Assembly: GCF_009708035.1 (NCBI RefSeq)
Contig: NZ_WMBQ01000001.1
Location: 2,113,501-2,177,500, forward strand
Reading direction: 5' to 3'
From: Hyphomicrobium album
Lineage (GTDB): Bacteria; Pseudomonadota; Alphaproteobacteria; Rhizobiales; Hyphomicrobiaceae
Length of the DNA stretch: 64,000 bases
A model generated the notes under the pieces. The model made no database searches. It was given only the letters and a program-made list of their open reading frames with translations, and was not told the origin of the DNA. Shown one piece after another: positions 38,615-48,244 of this stretch. Position 1 is the first letter of the stretch. Every line of letters starts with the position of its first letter. The position numbers and the translations under genes were made by a program.

Positions 38615-40567
38615 TCAGCCGGTGCGACGGTTTTGCCGGTTGTCGATGAGATCCTGCACGACCGCCGGGTCGGCGAGGGTCGAGATGTCTCCCAAGTTGG
38701 AGTACTCGTCCTCGGCGATCTTGCGCAGAATACGGCGCATGATCTTGCCCGAACGCGTCTTCGGTAGCCCCGGCGCGAACTGGATGAGGTCGGGCGAGGC
38801 GATCGGACCGATCTCCTTGCGCACGTGCGCGGTGAGCTCCTTTACCATCTCCGGGCTCCAGGCCTCGCCGGCGTTGAGCGTGACGTAACAGTAGATGCCC
38901 TGGCCTTTGAGGTTATGCGGGTAGCCGACGACGGCCGCCTCGGCGACTTTCGGATGCGAGACGAGCGCGCTTTCGACTTCCGCCGTGCCGAGCCGGTGGC
39001 CGGACACGTTGATCACGTCGTCGACGCGACCGGTGATCCAATAATACCCGTCCTCGTCGCGGCGGCAGCCGTCGCCGGTGAAGTAGGTGCCGGGATAGGT
39101 CGCGAAATAGGTCTGCACGAAACGCTCGTGGTCGCCGTAGATGGTGCGCGCCTGCCCGGGCCAGCTGTCGAGGATGACGAGGTTGCCGGTCGCGGCGCCG
39201 GACTGCACCGTGCCCTTGTCGTCGACGAGCTCGGGCTGCACACCGAAGAACGGCAGCGTCGCCGATCCGGGCTTCAACGCCGTGGCGCCGGGCAGCGGGG
39301 AGATGAGGATGCCACCCGTCTCGGTCTGCCACCAGGTGTCGACAATCGGACTGCGGCCTTCGCCGACGACGTTGTGATACCACTCCCACGCCTCGGGGTT
39401 GATCGGCTCGCCGACGCTGCCGAGCAGGCGCAGAGATGACCGATCGGACGACTTTACAAAGTCGTCACCGGCGCCCATGAGCGCGCGGATGGCGGTCGGC
39501 GCCGTGTAGAAGATGTTGACCTTCCATTTGTCGACGACGTTCCAGAAGCGCGACATCGTCGGATAGTTGGGGACGCCCTCGAACATCAGCGTCGTCGCAC
39601 CGTTGGCGAGAGGTCCGTAGACGATGTAGCTGTGCCCGGTGACCCAGCCGACGTCGGCGGTGCACCAGTAGATGTCGCCGTCGTGGTAGTCGAACACGTA
39701 CTGGTGGGTGAGCGCCGCGTAGGTGAGGTAGCCGCCCGAGGTGTGCAGCACGCCCTTCGGCTTGCCGGTCGAGCCCGACGTATAGAGGATGAACAGCGCG
39801 TCCTCGGCGTTGATCTCGGCAAGCGGGCAATCGGCCGAGACCCTCGCCGTCTCCTCGTGCGCCCAGAGATCGCGCCCCGCCGTCCACGGCACCGGGCGCC
39901 CGGTCCGTCGCACGACAAGCACCGTCTCATCGCCCTTGCCGGCCTTGGCGAGCGCATCGTCGGTGTTCTTCTTCAGCGGGATGAACTTGCCACCGCGCAC
40001 GCCTTCATCGGCGGTGATGATGAATTTCGATTGCGCGTCCTCGATGCGGCCGGCGAGAGCTTCCGGCGAGAACCCGCCAAACACGACCGAGTGGATGGCG
40101 CCGATGCGGGCGCAGGCGAGCATCGCGTAGGCCGCCTCGGGGATCATCGGCAGGTAGATGGTGACGCGGTCACCCTTCTTGACGCCGTGCGCCTTGAGGA
40201 CGTTGGCGAACTTGCAGACACGCTCGTGCAGCTGCCGATAGGTGATCTGCTCCTCCTGGGTGGGATCGTCTCCCTCCCAGATGATCGCCACCTGATCGCC
40301 GCGGGTGGCGAGGTGCCGGTCGATGCAGTTGGCGGCGACGTTGAGCGTGCCGTCCTCGTACCATTTGATCGACACGTCTCCCGGAACGAACGAGGTGTTC
40401 TTTACCCGCGTGTACGGTTTGATCCAGTCGAGGCGGCGTCCGATCTCACCCCAGAAGCCCTGCGGATCGGAGATAGAGCGCTTGTAGAGCGCGTCGTAGG
40501 CTTTCGCGTCGAGCCAGGCGCGCTCGCGCCATTCACCGGCGGGTACCGGGTAAAGCTTCCCCGACAT
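38615..40567 (-). CDS. acsA: Acetyl-coenzyme A synthetase
   Basis: Acs activates acetate with ATP and CoA. The 650-residue length and the motifs are standard: [20 protein letters not shown] (adenylation P-loop), [50 protein letters not shown] and the C-terminal [17 protein letters not shown], whose lysine is the known acetylation target. The start MSGKLYPVP fits the family. It is monocistronic, with 90 bases between it and the small RHH-like gene and 99 to the next gene upstream. Confidence 0.96.
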   Translation of the reverse strand: MSGKLYPVPAGEWRERAWLDAKAYDALYKRSISDPQGFWGEIGRRLDWIKPYTRVKNTSFVPGDVSIKWYEDGTLNVAANCIDRHLATRGDQVAIIWEGDDPTQEEQITYRQLHERVCKFANVLKAHGVKKGDRVTIYLPMIPEAAYAMLACARIGAIHSVVFGGFSPEALAGRIEDAQSKFIITADEGVRGGKFIPLKKNTDDALAKAGKGDETVLVVRRTGRPVPWTAGRDLWAHEETARVSADCPLAEINAEDALFILYTSGSTGKPKGVLHTSGGYLTYAALTHQYVFDYHDGDIYWCTADVGWVTGHSYIVYGPLANGATTLMFEGVPNYPTMSRFWNVVDKWKVNIFYTAPTAIRALMGAGDDFVKSSDRSSLRLLGSVGEPINPEAWEWYHNVVGEGRSPIVDTWWQTETGGILISPLPGATALKPGSATLPFFGVQPELVDDKGTVQSGAATGNLVILDSWPGQARTIYGDHERFVQTYFATYPGTYFTGDGCRRDEDGYYWITGRVDDVINVSGHRLGTAEVESALVSHPKVAEAAVVGYPHNLKGQGIYCYVTLNAGEAWSPEMVKELTAHVRKEIGPIASPDLIQFAPGLPKTRSGKIMRRILRKIAEDEYSNLGDISTLADPAVVQDLIDNRQNRRTG

Positions 40568-40666
40568 TGGCGTTCTCCCACGGATTATTTGTCGTTGGCG
40601 CCATTATGGGCGCGCGGCCGGAGGAGGGCAATTTGGCTGTTGGGCGAATGCGACGCTTGTGCAGGA

Positions 40667-41086
40667 TCAAAGACCCAGCCAGCCGACAATGGCGCCTTGC
40701 AGCAGAAGCACGCCCAGCCAATGGCCGCCATCGATCAGGGTGAGTTCGCGCTTGGCGCCGCGAAATGCGTTGTTGACGGCCATCGTAGTCATGACGAAGC
40801 CGAGCCACATGAAGGCGCCGGTGACTATTCCGTCGCCCATCGTCATGCCGGGCCCGTAGATGTGGCGCAGCACGCCGGCGAGAACGCTCGCCATGACGAC
40901 AAGGCCAACGAAGCTGATGATGAACGGCGTGGGGCTCGGATTGTCGGCGTGCACCTCCTCGCGGGTCTTTCCGCACGCCAACAGCCATGCGTCCGAGAAC
41001 AGAATGCCGTACCACAGCCACCCGAACATGAAGCTCACCACCGCGGCAAGCACGACGGCGAGCAGGTTCATACCGGCGAATTCCAT
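40667..41086 (-). CDS. DUF1761 family membrane protein
   Basis: This 139-residue protein has four hydrophobic helices (about 6-28, 52-75, 85-103 and 117-138). FGWLWYGILFSDAWL, NPSPTPFIISFVG, GAFMWLGFVMTTMAVNNAFRGAKRELTLIDGGHWL are the conserved family blocks. Function of DUF1761 is unknown. It is a single gene upstream of acs in the same direction, with no overlap. Confidence 0.9.
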   Translation of the reverse strand: MEFAGMNLLAVVLAAVVSFMFGWLWYGILFSDAWLLACGKTREEVHADNPSPTPFIISFVGLVVMASVLAGVLRHIYGPGMTMGDGIVTGAFMWLGFVMTTMAVNNAFRGAKRELTLIDGGHWLGVLLLQGAIVGWLGL

Positions 41087-41152
41087 GCGCTTGGGCTCCG
41101 TTGAGGTTCGCGACGCGGAGTCTAGCAGATCGGGGGTGCCACGTCGTCGGGT

Positions 41153-41830
41153 TCAGCCCAGACGCCACACTGCGGTGCGCTTGATCTCGGCGTCCTCGAG
41201 CTCGCGCGTCACCGGCACCCGGTATTCCGCGGCGGCGGTAAAACGGCCCTTGGGGAAGTAATTGCGCTGTGGATCGCCGATGAGGATAAGCGCGCCGCCG
41301 GCGACCGCCTCGTCGATGAACCGCGTCACGTGTTCGGCCAACGCCCGCTCGTAGAACAGGTCGCCGACGAGCACGACGTCCCACGCCTCGGCCGGCTTGG
41401 CGAGCAAATCCTCCGCCGTCGTGCGCACCACGACGCCGTTGTGGCTGGCATTGAGCAATACGGCGGCGAGCGCCAAGCGGTCGATGTCGGCGGCGAGCGT
41501 TTCAGCAGCACCGGCTTTCATCGCTGCAATCGCCGTCAGCCCGGAGCCGGCACCGAGATCGAGCACCCGCTTGCCGGCGAGCAACGCGGCGTTGTCGAGG
41601 ATGTAGCGGGCGAGCGCCTGGCCGCCGGCCCAGGCGAACGCCCAGTACGGCGGCGGCACGTTTATCTGACCCAACTCGTCCTCGGTCTTCTGCCAGATCG
41701 GCAGCGACTCCTCGGCGAGGTAGAGAAGGATCTCCGGAACGAGCGGCGGCGCCAGCGGCCGCGTATTGGCGACAATGAATGCTTCGGCCGAGCCGGGAAC
41801 GGCAGGATCGAGCCGGGCGGGGGCGTTCAC
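41153..41830 (-). CDS. ETFB lysine methyltransferase-like SAM methyltransferase
   Basis: GTG 41830 overlaps the stop of the EVE-domain gene (GTGA) and gives 225 residues; the frame upstream of it is only a shadow. The chain opens with AFIVANTRPLAPPLVPEILLYL, then PPPYWAFAWAGGQALARYIL, the pre-motif typical of METTL20/ETFB-KMT and PrmA-like protein methyltransferases. Motif I is VLDLGAGSGLTAIAAMKAG, with AADIDRLAL after it and VVLVGDLFYE as the acceptor-binding D/E-x-x-Y-E region. The substrate is inferred from the family: a lysine of the electron-transfer flavoprotein beta subunit. Confidence 0.85.
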   Translation of the reverse strand: MNAPARLDPAVPGSAEAFIVANTRPLAPPLVPEILLYLAEESLPIWQKTEDELGQINVPPPYWAFAWAGGQALARYILDNAALLAGKRVLDLGAGSGLTAIAAMKAGAAETLAADIDRLALAAVLLNASHNGVVVRTTAEDLLAKPAEAWDVVLVGDLFYERALAEHVTRFIDEAVAGGALILIGDPQRNYFPKGRFTAAAEYRVPVTRELEDAEIKRTAVWRLG

Positions 41831-42276
41831 TTCTTCTTCGCCGGCTTCTTCGCCGCGCCGGACGTGCCGGCCATGCGGCACACCTCGGCCCACTCGGCGG
41901 CGGTCACCGGTTGCACCGACAGCCGCGAGTTGTTGACCAGCACCATCTTGGCGAGCTTCGGGTTGTCCTTGATCTCGACGAGCGTCACCGGCCGCGGCAG
42001 CTCCTCCACCGCCCGCATGTCGACGCACTTCCAGGTGCCGGTGTCGTCTTTGGGATCGGGGTGGGCGAGCTTCACCACCTCCATGATGCCGACGACCTCC
42101 TTGCCCTCGTTCGAGTGGTAGAAGAAGGCGAGATCGCCGAGCTGCATGGCCTTCATATTGTTGCGGGCCTGGAAGTTGCGCACGCCGTCCCAGGCCTCGC
42201 CCTTCTTGCCGCGCGACTTGAGCACCTGAAACGAAAAGACGTCGGGCTCCGACTTCATCAGCCAGTAGGCAGGCAT
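41827..42276 (-). CDS. EVE domain protein
   Basis: This 149-residue protein has the PUA-like EVE fold, which binds modified bases or nucleotides in nucleic acids. AYWLMKSEPDVFSFQVL at the N-terminus, WDGVRNFQARNNMKAMQLGD, FFYHSNEGKEVVGIMEVV and LVEIKDNPKL are the full family set. A basic tail (KKPAKKK) follows. The stop overlaps the start of the methyltransferase gene. Neighbouring tsaD and gpsA make this a usual core cluster in the order. Confidence 0.93.
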   Translation of the reverse strand: MPAYWLMKSEPDVFSFQVLKSRGKKGEAWDGVRNFQARNNMKAMQLGDLAFFYHSNEGKEVVGIMEVVKLAHPDPKDDTGTWKCVDMRAVEELPRPVTLVEIKDNPKLAKMVLVNNSRLSVQPVTAAEWAEVCRMAGTSGAAKKPAKKK

Positions 42277-42501
42277 CGCGTGCGTCCCGTTGAACTGCTC
42301 AACTGGGCCTCGCGCACCGGGGCCTGCGTGTCAAGCGAAGACGACGGTGCGGCGGCGCCCTACCATCGCCTTGGCCCATCGATCCTGGCGGCGAACAACT
42401 TCCTCCACGCTCCGGCCGCCGAAGCTGAGCCGCCGTTCCTCGAAGCGGTGCCGCTAGCGCAGCCGACGCCGCTCAAGGTGTGGCGCGTCGTTCCCTGACG
42501 T

Positions 42502-43497
42502 TCAATCTTCCGCCTTCAGCGGCCGCTGCATCAGCTGGCCGATCGCGTCCTTGACGCTGGTGCGTCCATCGATGATGTCGCACACCGCGGCGCAGATAGG
42601 CATGTCGATGCTCTTATCATCGGCAATGCGCCTCACGGCGGCAGCGGTATAAACGCCTTCGGTCACGGCGAGCTTGCCGGCGAGCGCCTGAGGCAGCGTT
42701 TCCCCCCGGCCCAGCGCGCGGCCCAGCGACATGTTGCGCGACTGCGGACTGCCGCAGGTGAGGATCAGGTCGCCCAGCCCCGAAAGGCCGATCAGCGTTT
42801 CGGGGCGAGCGCCCAGCGCCTTGCCGAGGCGGCGCATCTCGGCGAACCCGCGCGTGACGAGCGCCGCGTGTGCGCTCGCCCCGAGCCCCTGGCCGTCGAC
42901 GATGCCGGCGGCGATGGCAAGCACGTTCTTCACCGCGCCGCCGAGCTCGACGCCGACGAGATCGTTCGTCCAGTAAAGGCGGAACATCGCGCTGCCCAGC
43001 CGCTCGGCGAGAAGCTGACCCGCGGCTTCGTCGGCACAGGCGATGGTCAGCGCGGCCGGCAAGCCTCGCCCGACATCGGCGGCGAAGCTCGGACCCGACA
43101 GCACCGCCGGGATGACCTGCGGCAGCTCGGCGGCGAGAACCTCGCCCATCATCTGGCCGGTGGCCTGCTCGATGCCCTTAGCGCACATGACGACCGGTTG
43201 GCCGGTGCGCAGCAAAGGCTGCAGCTCGTGCGCCACGGCTCGCACGTGCTGGGCCGGCGCCACCAGCAAGAGGGCGTCGCACGCTGCTGCGTCGCCGAGC
43301 TTCGCGGTCGCGCGAATGCCCTGGTCGAGCGCGACGCCAGGCAGGAATGCCGCGTTGACGTGGCGGGCGTTGATCGCCGAGACGACTTCCGTCTCGCGCG
43401 CCCAGAGAGCGACATCGCGGCCGGCGCGCCGCATGGCCTGCGCCAGTGCAGTACCCCATGCCCCGCCGCCGATGATGCCGACGCTGTCGATGTTCAC
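42502..43497 (-). CDS. gpsA: Glycerol-3-phosphate dehydrogenase [NAD(P)+]
   Basis: GpsA reduces dihydroxyacetone phosphate to sn-glycerol 3-phosphate for phospholipid synthesis. The N-terminal dinucleotide loop is VGIIGGGAWGTALAQAM (residues 6-22), the substrate lysine is in MCAKGIEQAT, LSGPSFAADVGRGLPAAL is a family block, and VELGGAVKNVLAIAAGI contains the catalytic lysine. SGLGDLILTCGSPQSRN and EGVYTA follow. Length is 331 residues. It lies 46 bases after tsaD in the same direction. I see no gene in the 225 bases before the EVE gene. Confidence 0.96.
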   Translation of the reverse strand: MNIDSVGIIGGGAWGTALAQAMRRAGRDVALWARETEVVSAINARHVNAAFLPGVALDQGIRATAKLGDAAACDALLLVAPAQHVRAVAHELQPLLRTGQPVVMCAKGIEQATGQMMGEVLAAELPQVIPAVLSGPSFAADVGRGLPAALTIACADEAAGQLLAERLGSAMFRLYWTNDLVGVELGGAVKNVLAIAAGIVDGQGLGASAHAALVTRGFAEMRRLGKALGARPETLIGLSGLGDLILTCGSPQSRNMSLGRALGRGETLPQALAGKLAVTEGVYTAAAVRRIADDKSIDMPICAAVCDIIDGRTSVKDAIGQLMQRPLKAED

Positions 43498-43543
43498 AGG
43501 TGCTCCCCGCCGCTCGCATTCACCGCTGATGCTAACACGACTT

Positions 43544-44647
43544 TCACGCCTTCACGCCCGCACCGATGGCCGGAGCCGCGTTGAGGTCGAGCGGCCAGCG
43601 CGGCCGTACTTTCGCGTCGAGCTGATCCGTCAAACCCTCCGCCAGCCGCTCTGCCCCGGCCCAGGCGATCATCGCGGCATTGTCGCCGCACAAGCTGACG
43701 GGCGGCGCGTGGAAGGAAAAGCCACGCGCTGCGGCGAGCTCGCTCAAGGCCGCCCGCAATTGCGTGTTTGCCGCGACGCCGCCCGCCACAACGAAGCGGC
43801 GCGGCGCCAACGGGTCTAGACGCGCCACGGTTAGTTCCATTGCCCGCGCGCAGCGATCCGCCACCGACGCGGCAACTGCAGCCTGGAACGACGCGGCGAT
43901 GTCGGCCGCGTCCTGCTCGCTGAGCGGGGTCAGTTTCTCGGCCGTGCGCCTCACTGCCGTCTTGAGGCCGGCAAAGGAAAAGTGCGGCTCCTCGCGTCCG
44001 AGCATCGGGCGGGGAAGGTCGAACCGGCGCGGATCGCCGCGTTGTGCCAGCTTCTCGACCGCCGGACCGCCGGGAAGGCCGAGTCCCAAGAGCTTTGCCG
44101 TCTTATCGAAGGCTTCGCCCAGTGCATCGTCGATGGTCGTTCCCAGCCGCTCGTAAACGCCGACGCCGTGCACGATGAGGAGCTGCGTGTGGCCACCCGA
44201 GACGAGCAGCAGCAGGTAGGGCGGCCGCACGCCTTCGGTGAGGCCGACGGTCAGCGCGTGCGCTTCGAGGTGATGCACGGCGATGAACGGCAACCCGCGA
44301 GCCAGCGCCAGCGCCTTGCCGGTGATCGCGCCGACGATGAGCCCACCGATCAACCCCGGCCCGGTCGTCGCCGCGACAGCCGTCAAATCGTCCAGCCCCG
44401 CATCCGCCTCGCGCAGCGCATCGCGCACGATGAGGTCGAGGCATTCGACGTGCGCGCGGGCGGCAATCTCCGGCACCACGCCGCCGAACGGCCGGTGCTG
44501 CTCCCACTGTGTCCGCACGATGCTCGACAGAATGCGGCCGGCGCCATCGGGCTCGCGCAACACCACCGCCGCCGCGGTCTCGTCGCAGCTCGTCTCGATG
44601 CCGAGCACGAGGCTCGGCCTATCGCGGATATGCTGTTCGTTTGCCAT
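43544..44647 (-). CDS. tsaD: tRNA N6-adenosine threonylcarbamoyltransferase TsaD
   Basis: TsaD transfers threonylcarbamoyl to A37 of ANN-decoding tRNAs, with TsaB and TsaE as partners. ATG 44647 gives the N-terminus MANEQ and the ATPase phosphate loop [15 protein letters not shown] (residues 15-29). The iron-binding HLEAH is at 126-130, and [30 protein letters not shown] and [13 protein letters not shown] follow. Length is 367 residues. It diverges from hemC; a longer frame starting at 44743 lacks family similarity before residue 33. Confidence 0.96.
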   Translation of the reverse strand: MANEQHIRDRPSLVLGIETSCDETAAAVVLREPDGAGRILSSIVRTQWEQHRPFGGVVPEIAARAHVECLDLIVRDALREADAGLDDLTAVAATTGPGLIGGLIVGAITGKALALARGLPFIAVHHLEAHALTVGLTEGVRPPYLLLLVSGGHTQLLIVHGVGVYERLGTTIDDALGEAFDKTAKLLGLGLPGGPAVEKLAQRGDPRRFDLPRPMLGREEPHFSFAGLKTAVRRTAEKLTPLSEQDAADIAASFQAAVAASVADRCARAMELTVARLDPLAPRRFVVAGGVAANTQLRAALSELAAARGFSFHAPPVSLCGDNAAMIAWAGAERLAEGLTDQLDAKVRPRWPLDLNAAPAIGAGVKA

Positions 44648-44757
44648 GCGCTGGCGTGGCGATCTCGCGTTTGCGTTCCCGTGGCCGCAGGGGCATAGAT
44701 GGCGCCGCGTCGAGGCCAAGCCCGGGGTCCCGTCGCCTAGCACCCGGAGAGAACGGC

Positions 44758-45684
44758 TTGCAAGCTGGCAAAATCCGCATCGGAACGCGGGGCTCGCCTT
44801 TGGCCCTGGCCCAGGCGCGCCAAGTGGCGGCGCGCCTTGCCACCGCGCACGGGCTTTCTGCCGAGCAATGCGAGCTGGTCGTCATCAAGACGACCGGCGA
44901 TAAGGTCACCGACCGGCCGCTCATCGAGGCGGGAGGCAAGGGATTGTTCACCAAGGAGCTGGAGGAGGCGCTCTTCGCCCGCGCCATCGACTTGGCCGTA
45001 CACTCGATGAAGGACATGCCGGCGCAATTGCCGGAGGGGCTGACCATCAGCGCCATCCTCGAACGCGAGGACCCGCGCGACGCCTTTGTCAGCCTCAAAT
45101 ACTCCTCGCTCGAGACGATGCCGCGCGGCGCCGTGATCGGAACCTCGTCGCCGCGCCGCCAGGCGCAGGCGCTGCGGGCGCGGCCCGACCTGCTGGTCGT
45201 TGGATTCCGCGGCAACGTCGAGACGCGGCTGCGCAAGCTCGAGGAAGGGGTCGCGGACGCGACGTTCCTCGCCTGCGCCGGCCTCTACCGCCTCGGCCTG
45301 GCGAAGCACATCACGCAGAAGATGCCCACCAGCGTCATGCTGCCGGCTGTGGCGCAGGGCGCCATCGGCATCGAGATTCGCGCCGATGACGTGGAGACGG
45401 CGGGGCTGCTGGCTCCGCTCAACGACGCTAATACCGCAACGTGCATCGCTGCCGAGCGCGCCTACCTCGCGCAGCTCGAAGGCTCGTGCCGCACGCCCAT
45501 CGCCGGGCTCGCCGAATTGCGCGACGGCAACGTGTATTTGCGGGCGGAGATTCTCTCTACCAACGGAACGCATGCGCAAGCGCTGGCGGGAACCGCGAGC
45601 GCCGCCGACGCCGTGCAGCTCGGCGAGAGGGTCGCCGCCCAAATTCTCGAACGCGCCGGACCCGACTTCTTCGCGACAGCCTGA
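44758..45684 (+). CDS. hemC: Porphobilinogen deaminase (hydroxymethylbilane synthase)
   Basis: HemC joins four porphobilinogens into hydroxymethylbilane. No ATG or GTG fits the N-terminus; the TTG at 44758, preceded by GGAGAG, gives [20 protein letters not shown] and a normal 308 residues. Conserved blocks are [42 protein letters not shown] and NVETRLRKL. Cys 244 in [11 protein letters not shown] is the attachment site of the dipyrromethane cofactor. It is coupled to hemD (TGATG). Confidence 0.95.
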   Translation: MQAGKIRIGTRGSPLALAQARQVAARLATAHGLSAEQCELVVIKTTGDKVTDRPLIEAGGKGLFTKELEEALFARAIDLAVHSMKDMPAQLPEGLTISAILEREDPRDAFVSLKYSSLETMPRGAVIGTSSPRRQAQALRARPDLLVVGFRGNVETRLRKLEEGVADATFLACAGLYRLGLAKHITQKMPTSVMLPAVAQGAIGIEIRADDVETAGLLAPLNDANTATCIAAERAYLAQLEGSCRTPIAGLAELRDGNVYLRAEILSTNGTHAQALAGTASAADAVQLGERVAAQILERAGPDFFATA

Positions 45685-46421
45685 TGCATGTGCTCATCAC
45701 CCGTCCCGAGAGCGATGCCGCTGCCTTGCGCGGCGAGCTCGAAGCGCTCGGCCACACCGTGACGGTCGAACCGCTGCTGACGATCCGAGTTTTGCCGGTG
45801 GCCGCCGACGCCGTCGAGGGCATCGCCGCACTCGTCGCGACGAGCCGCAACGCCCTGCGCGCGCTTGCCGAGGGCCCGGCCTTCGATGCGGCCAAACAGC
45901 TACCGCTCATCGCCGTCGGACCGGGCACGGCCAGCCTTGCGCAGGAATTCGGCTTCACGCGAGTGACCGTCGGTAAAGGGACCGGCGCCGACCTCGTGCC
46001 GGTCATTGTCGCCACGGCACGGAAGCTCGGCGGACCCATCGCCCACGTGCGCGGCAAAGACGTGGCGTTCGACCTCCACGGGGCGGTGCAGAGCCAAAGC
46101 GTGGACCTGCGCGAAATCGTCTCCTACGAGGCCGTTGCCGCCGACCGTTTCCAGCCTGCTACGCGGGACCTCATCGCCTCGGGCGTCGTTAACGCCGTCA
46201 TCTTGATGTCACCGCGAACCGGGTCGATTTTCAGTAGGCTGGCCCGTGCCGAGGGGTTGTCGAAGGCCGCGCAAAGCCTCGGCTTTCTGTGCCTCTCGCC
46301 GGCCGTAGCAGCTACCGTCGAACCACTCGGCCCGGCGCGAGTTGAAATTGCCGAGAGCCCCGATGCCACGGCGATGCTGGCCGCCGTTACCCGAGTAGCA
46401 ACGCTATGGTCAGGAGTGTAA
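45684..46421 (+). CDS. hemD: Uroporphyrinogen-III synthase
   Basis: HemD cyclises hydroxymethylbilane with inversion of ring D. The start codon shares one base with the hemC stop. The family is poorly conserved; the visible landmarks are HVLITRPESDAAALRGELE, VATSRNALRAL, LPLIAVGPGTASLAQEFGF, VRGKDVAFDLHGAV, YEAVAA and LMSPRTGSIFSRL. At 245 residues it is normal. Position between hemC and the mitofilin-like gene confirms the call. Confidence 0.92.
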   Translation: MHVLITRPESDAAALRGELEALGHTVTVEPLLTIRVLPVAADAVEGIAALVATSRNALRALAEGPAFDAAKQLPLIAVGPGTASLAQEFGFTRVTVGKGTGADLVPVIVATARKLGGPIAHVRGKDVAFDLHGAVQSQSVDLREIVSYEAVAADRFQPATRDLIASGVVNAVILMSPRTGSIFSRLARAEGLSKAAQSLGFLCLSPAVAATVEPLGPARVEIAESPDATAMLAAVTRVATLWSGV

Positions 46422-46503
46422 GTTAGCGTCCGACCCGCGTGCTACAGCTCATCCCCGAAAAGGGCATGCAGCGCGATCCTTCCGCAGCGAGGTACTTGCA
46501 CAC

Positions 46504-48231
46504 ATGACTGCGAACAAGAACGAGCCCGACAAGAAACCCGCGGGCTCCCCCCCATCGCAGGCGGGCAACCGTCCGCACGCGACCATTGACCTCAAGGCGA
46601 CGGAAGTGGCGCCGCCGGCCAAGGACGACGCCAAGGACAAACCCTCGGTTGCCGAGGCATCCGACAAGCCGAAGGTCTCGGCGCAGGCTGCAGCGACTGC
46701 CGGCGCGCCGGCAGCCAAGTCCGCCGCGAGCGGGCCGGCACCATCGAGTAGCTCCACCAAACCGGACACCCAGGCCGGCAAGCCCTCCGGCACCCCGCCT
46801 GCCGCATCCTCGACAGCGCGTCCGGCCCCGCGCGGGTCAGGTGGCTTCTTCACGCACCTGGCTGCCGGTCTCGCCGGCGGCATCGTGGCGCTGCTGGTCG
46901 CCGATATCCTTGCCGGCCAGCTCGGTTTCGAGACAGCCGACAAGCCGGAGAACGTCGCCGCCCTCGAGCAGCGTCTGGGCGCCCTCGAGCAGGGCCGCAA
47001 TCAGCGCGCCGTCCCATCGAACCTCGCCGCGCGCCTCGCGGCGGCTGAGGCGAAGCTCGGCAACGTCGAGCGCGCCGACGCCAGCATCGATGGCGTGAGC
47101 AAAAAGCAGGTGGAACTCGAGAAGCAGTTGGGCGCGCTCTCCGACAAGGTCGGCGAGGGCGCCGACGCCCAGGCGACGGGGCGCATTGCCAAGCTCGAGG
47201 AGCAGCTGACGCTCATGGCGTCGGCCGGTGCGAACGACCCGCGCAGCGGACCGGTGCCGCAGCTCGCCGCCATCTCTGGCAAGATCGCCGATCTCGAATC
47301 GACGATGGCGACTCAGCTCGACGCGCTGCGCCAGAGTGTCGCCCAAGAGCTCGACCAGCGTCTCGGTGCCGCAACCGAAGCGGCGCAGGCCTCACGTTCC
47401 GGTACGCAGCGCATGGACCGCGAGCTATCGACGCTCAAGGCCGAGACGGCCGAAATGCAATCCGGCATCACTGGCGTGAAGACGGATAGCGACCGCGCCG
47501 CAGCCGCCCTCAAAGCCACGCAAGAGGATCTGAAGCGCCTCAAGACTGATCTCGACACGCGGCTCGCCGCCTTCGCCAAGCCAGAGGACGTCACGTCGGT
47601 CGTGGGCCCGATCAGCAGCCGGCTGTCGGCACTGCAGGAGGACGTGCAGGGCGTCATCAAGAGCGAAGGCGATCGCCGCACGACGGCGGAACGCATCGTT
47701 CTGTCGCTGGAGCTCGCCAACCTGAAACGCGCCATCGATCGCGGCAAGGCCTACGCCCCCGAGCTGGAGCAGGCGCAGAAGGTTGCCGGCGCCATCGTCG
47801 ACCTGTCGCCGCTAGAGCGCTTCGCGCTCGATGGCGTCCCGACCTCGACCGAGCTGCGCGCACAGTTCAAGCCGGTCGCCTTCAAGATCATCGATTCTGA
47901 GGAGCAGCCTACCGACGCGTCGATCGTCGACCGCCTGCTTGCCGGCGCCAAGTCGGTGGTGCGGGTGCGCAAGACGAACCACGCCGCCGACGACAAGAGC
48001 ATCGAGGCCGTCGTCGGCCGCATGGAGACGGCGCTCAACGAGGACCGCCTTGCCGACGTTCTCGTTCAGGCGAAGACGCTGCCGCAGCCGGCTCAGGATG
48101 CGGCGCAGGAGTTCCTCGCCAAGGTGCAGGCGCGCGACGCTGTCGATCGCGCGGTGGCCTCGGTCGAGACCCAGCTCAAGTCATCGCTTGCCGCCGCCCC
48201 GGCAGACCCCAAAGCCAACGCGGCCCAATAG
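46504..48231 (+). CDS. Mitofilin/Mic60-like membrane protein
   Basis: This 575-residue protein has a long disordered cytosolic N-terminus rich in Pro, Ala, Lys and Ser (1-110), one membrane helix (GFFTHLAAGLAGGIVALLVA, about 114-133), a periplasmic coiled coil (about 150-380), and a C-terminal domain with LSLELANLKRAIDRGKAYAP, resembling the mitofilin signature. Alphaproteobacterial relatives of mitochondrial Mic60 occur at exactly this place, between hemD and hemY, and shape inner-membrane folds in some species. Whether this organism makes intracytoplasmic membranes cannot be seen here. Confidence 0.85.
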   Translation: MTANKNEPDKKPAGSPPSQAGNRPHATIDLKATEVAPPAKDDAKDKPSVAEASDKPKVSAQAAATAGAPAAKSAASGPAPSSSSTKPDTQAGKPSGTPPAASSTARPAPRGSGGFFTHLAAGLAGGIVALLVADILAGQLGFETADKPENVAALEQRLGALEQGRNQRAVPSNLAARLAAAEAKLGNVERADASIDGVSKKQVELEKQLGALSDKVGEGADAQATGRIAKLEEQLTLMASAGANDPRSGPVPQLAAISGKIADLESTMATQLDALRQSVAQELDQRLGAATEAAQASRSGTQRMDRELSTLKAETAEMQSGITGVKTDSDRAAAALKATQEDLKRLKTDLDTRLAAFAKPEDVTSVVGPISSRLSALQEDVQGVIKSEGDRRTTAERIVLSLELANLKRAIDRGKAYAPELEQAQKVAGAIVDLSPLERFALDGVPTSTELRAQFKPVAFKIIDSEEQPTDASIVDRLLAGAKSVVRVRKTNHAADDKSIEAVVGRMETALNEDRLADVLVQAKTLPQPAQDAAQEFLAKVQARDAVDRAVASVETQLKSSLAAAPADPKANAAQ

Positions 48232-48244
48232 AGATCGTCCCGGC

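Noticed and set aside
42277-42501. Plus-strand frame reaching 42,498 between the EVE gene and gpsA.
   Set aside because: It is the tail of a long shadow frame of the EVE and methyltransferase genes with no family match and no own start.
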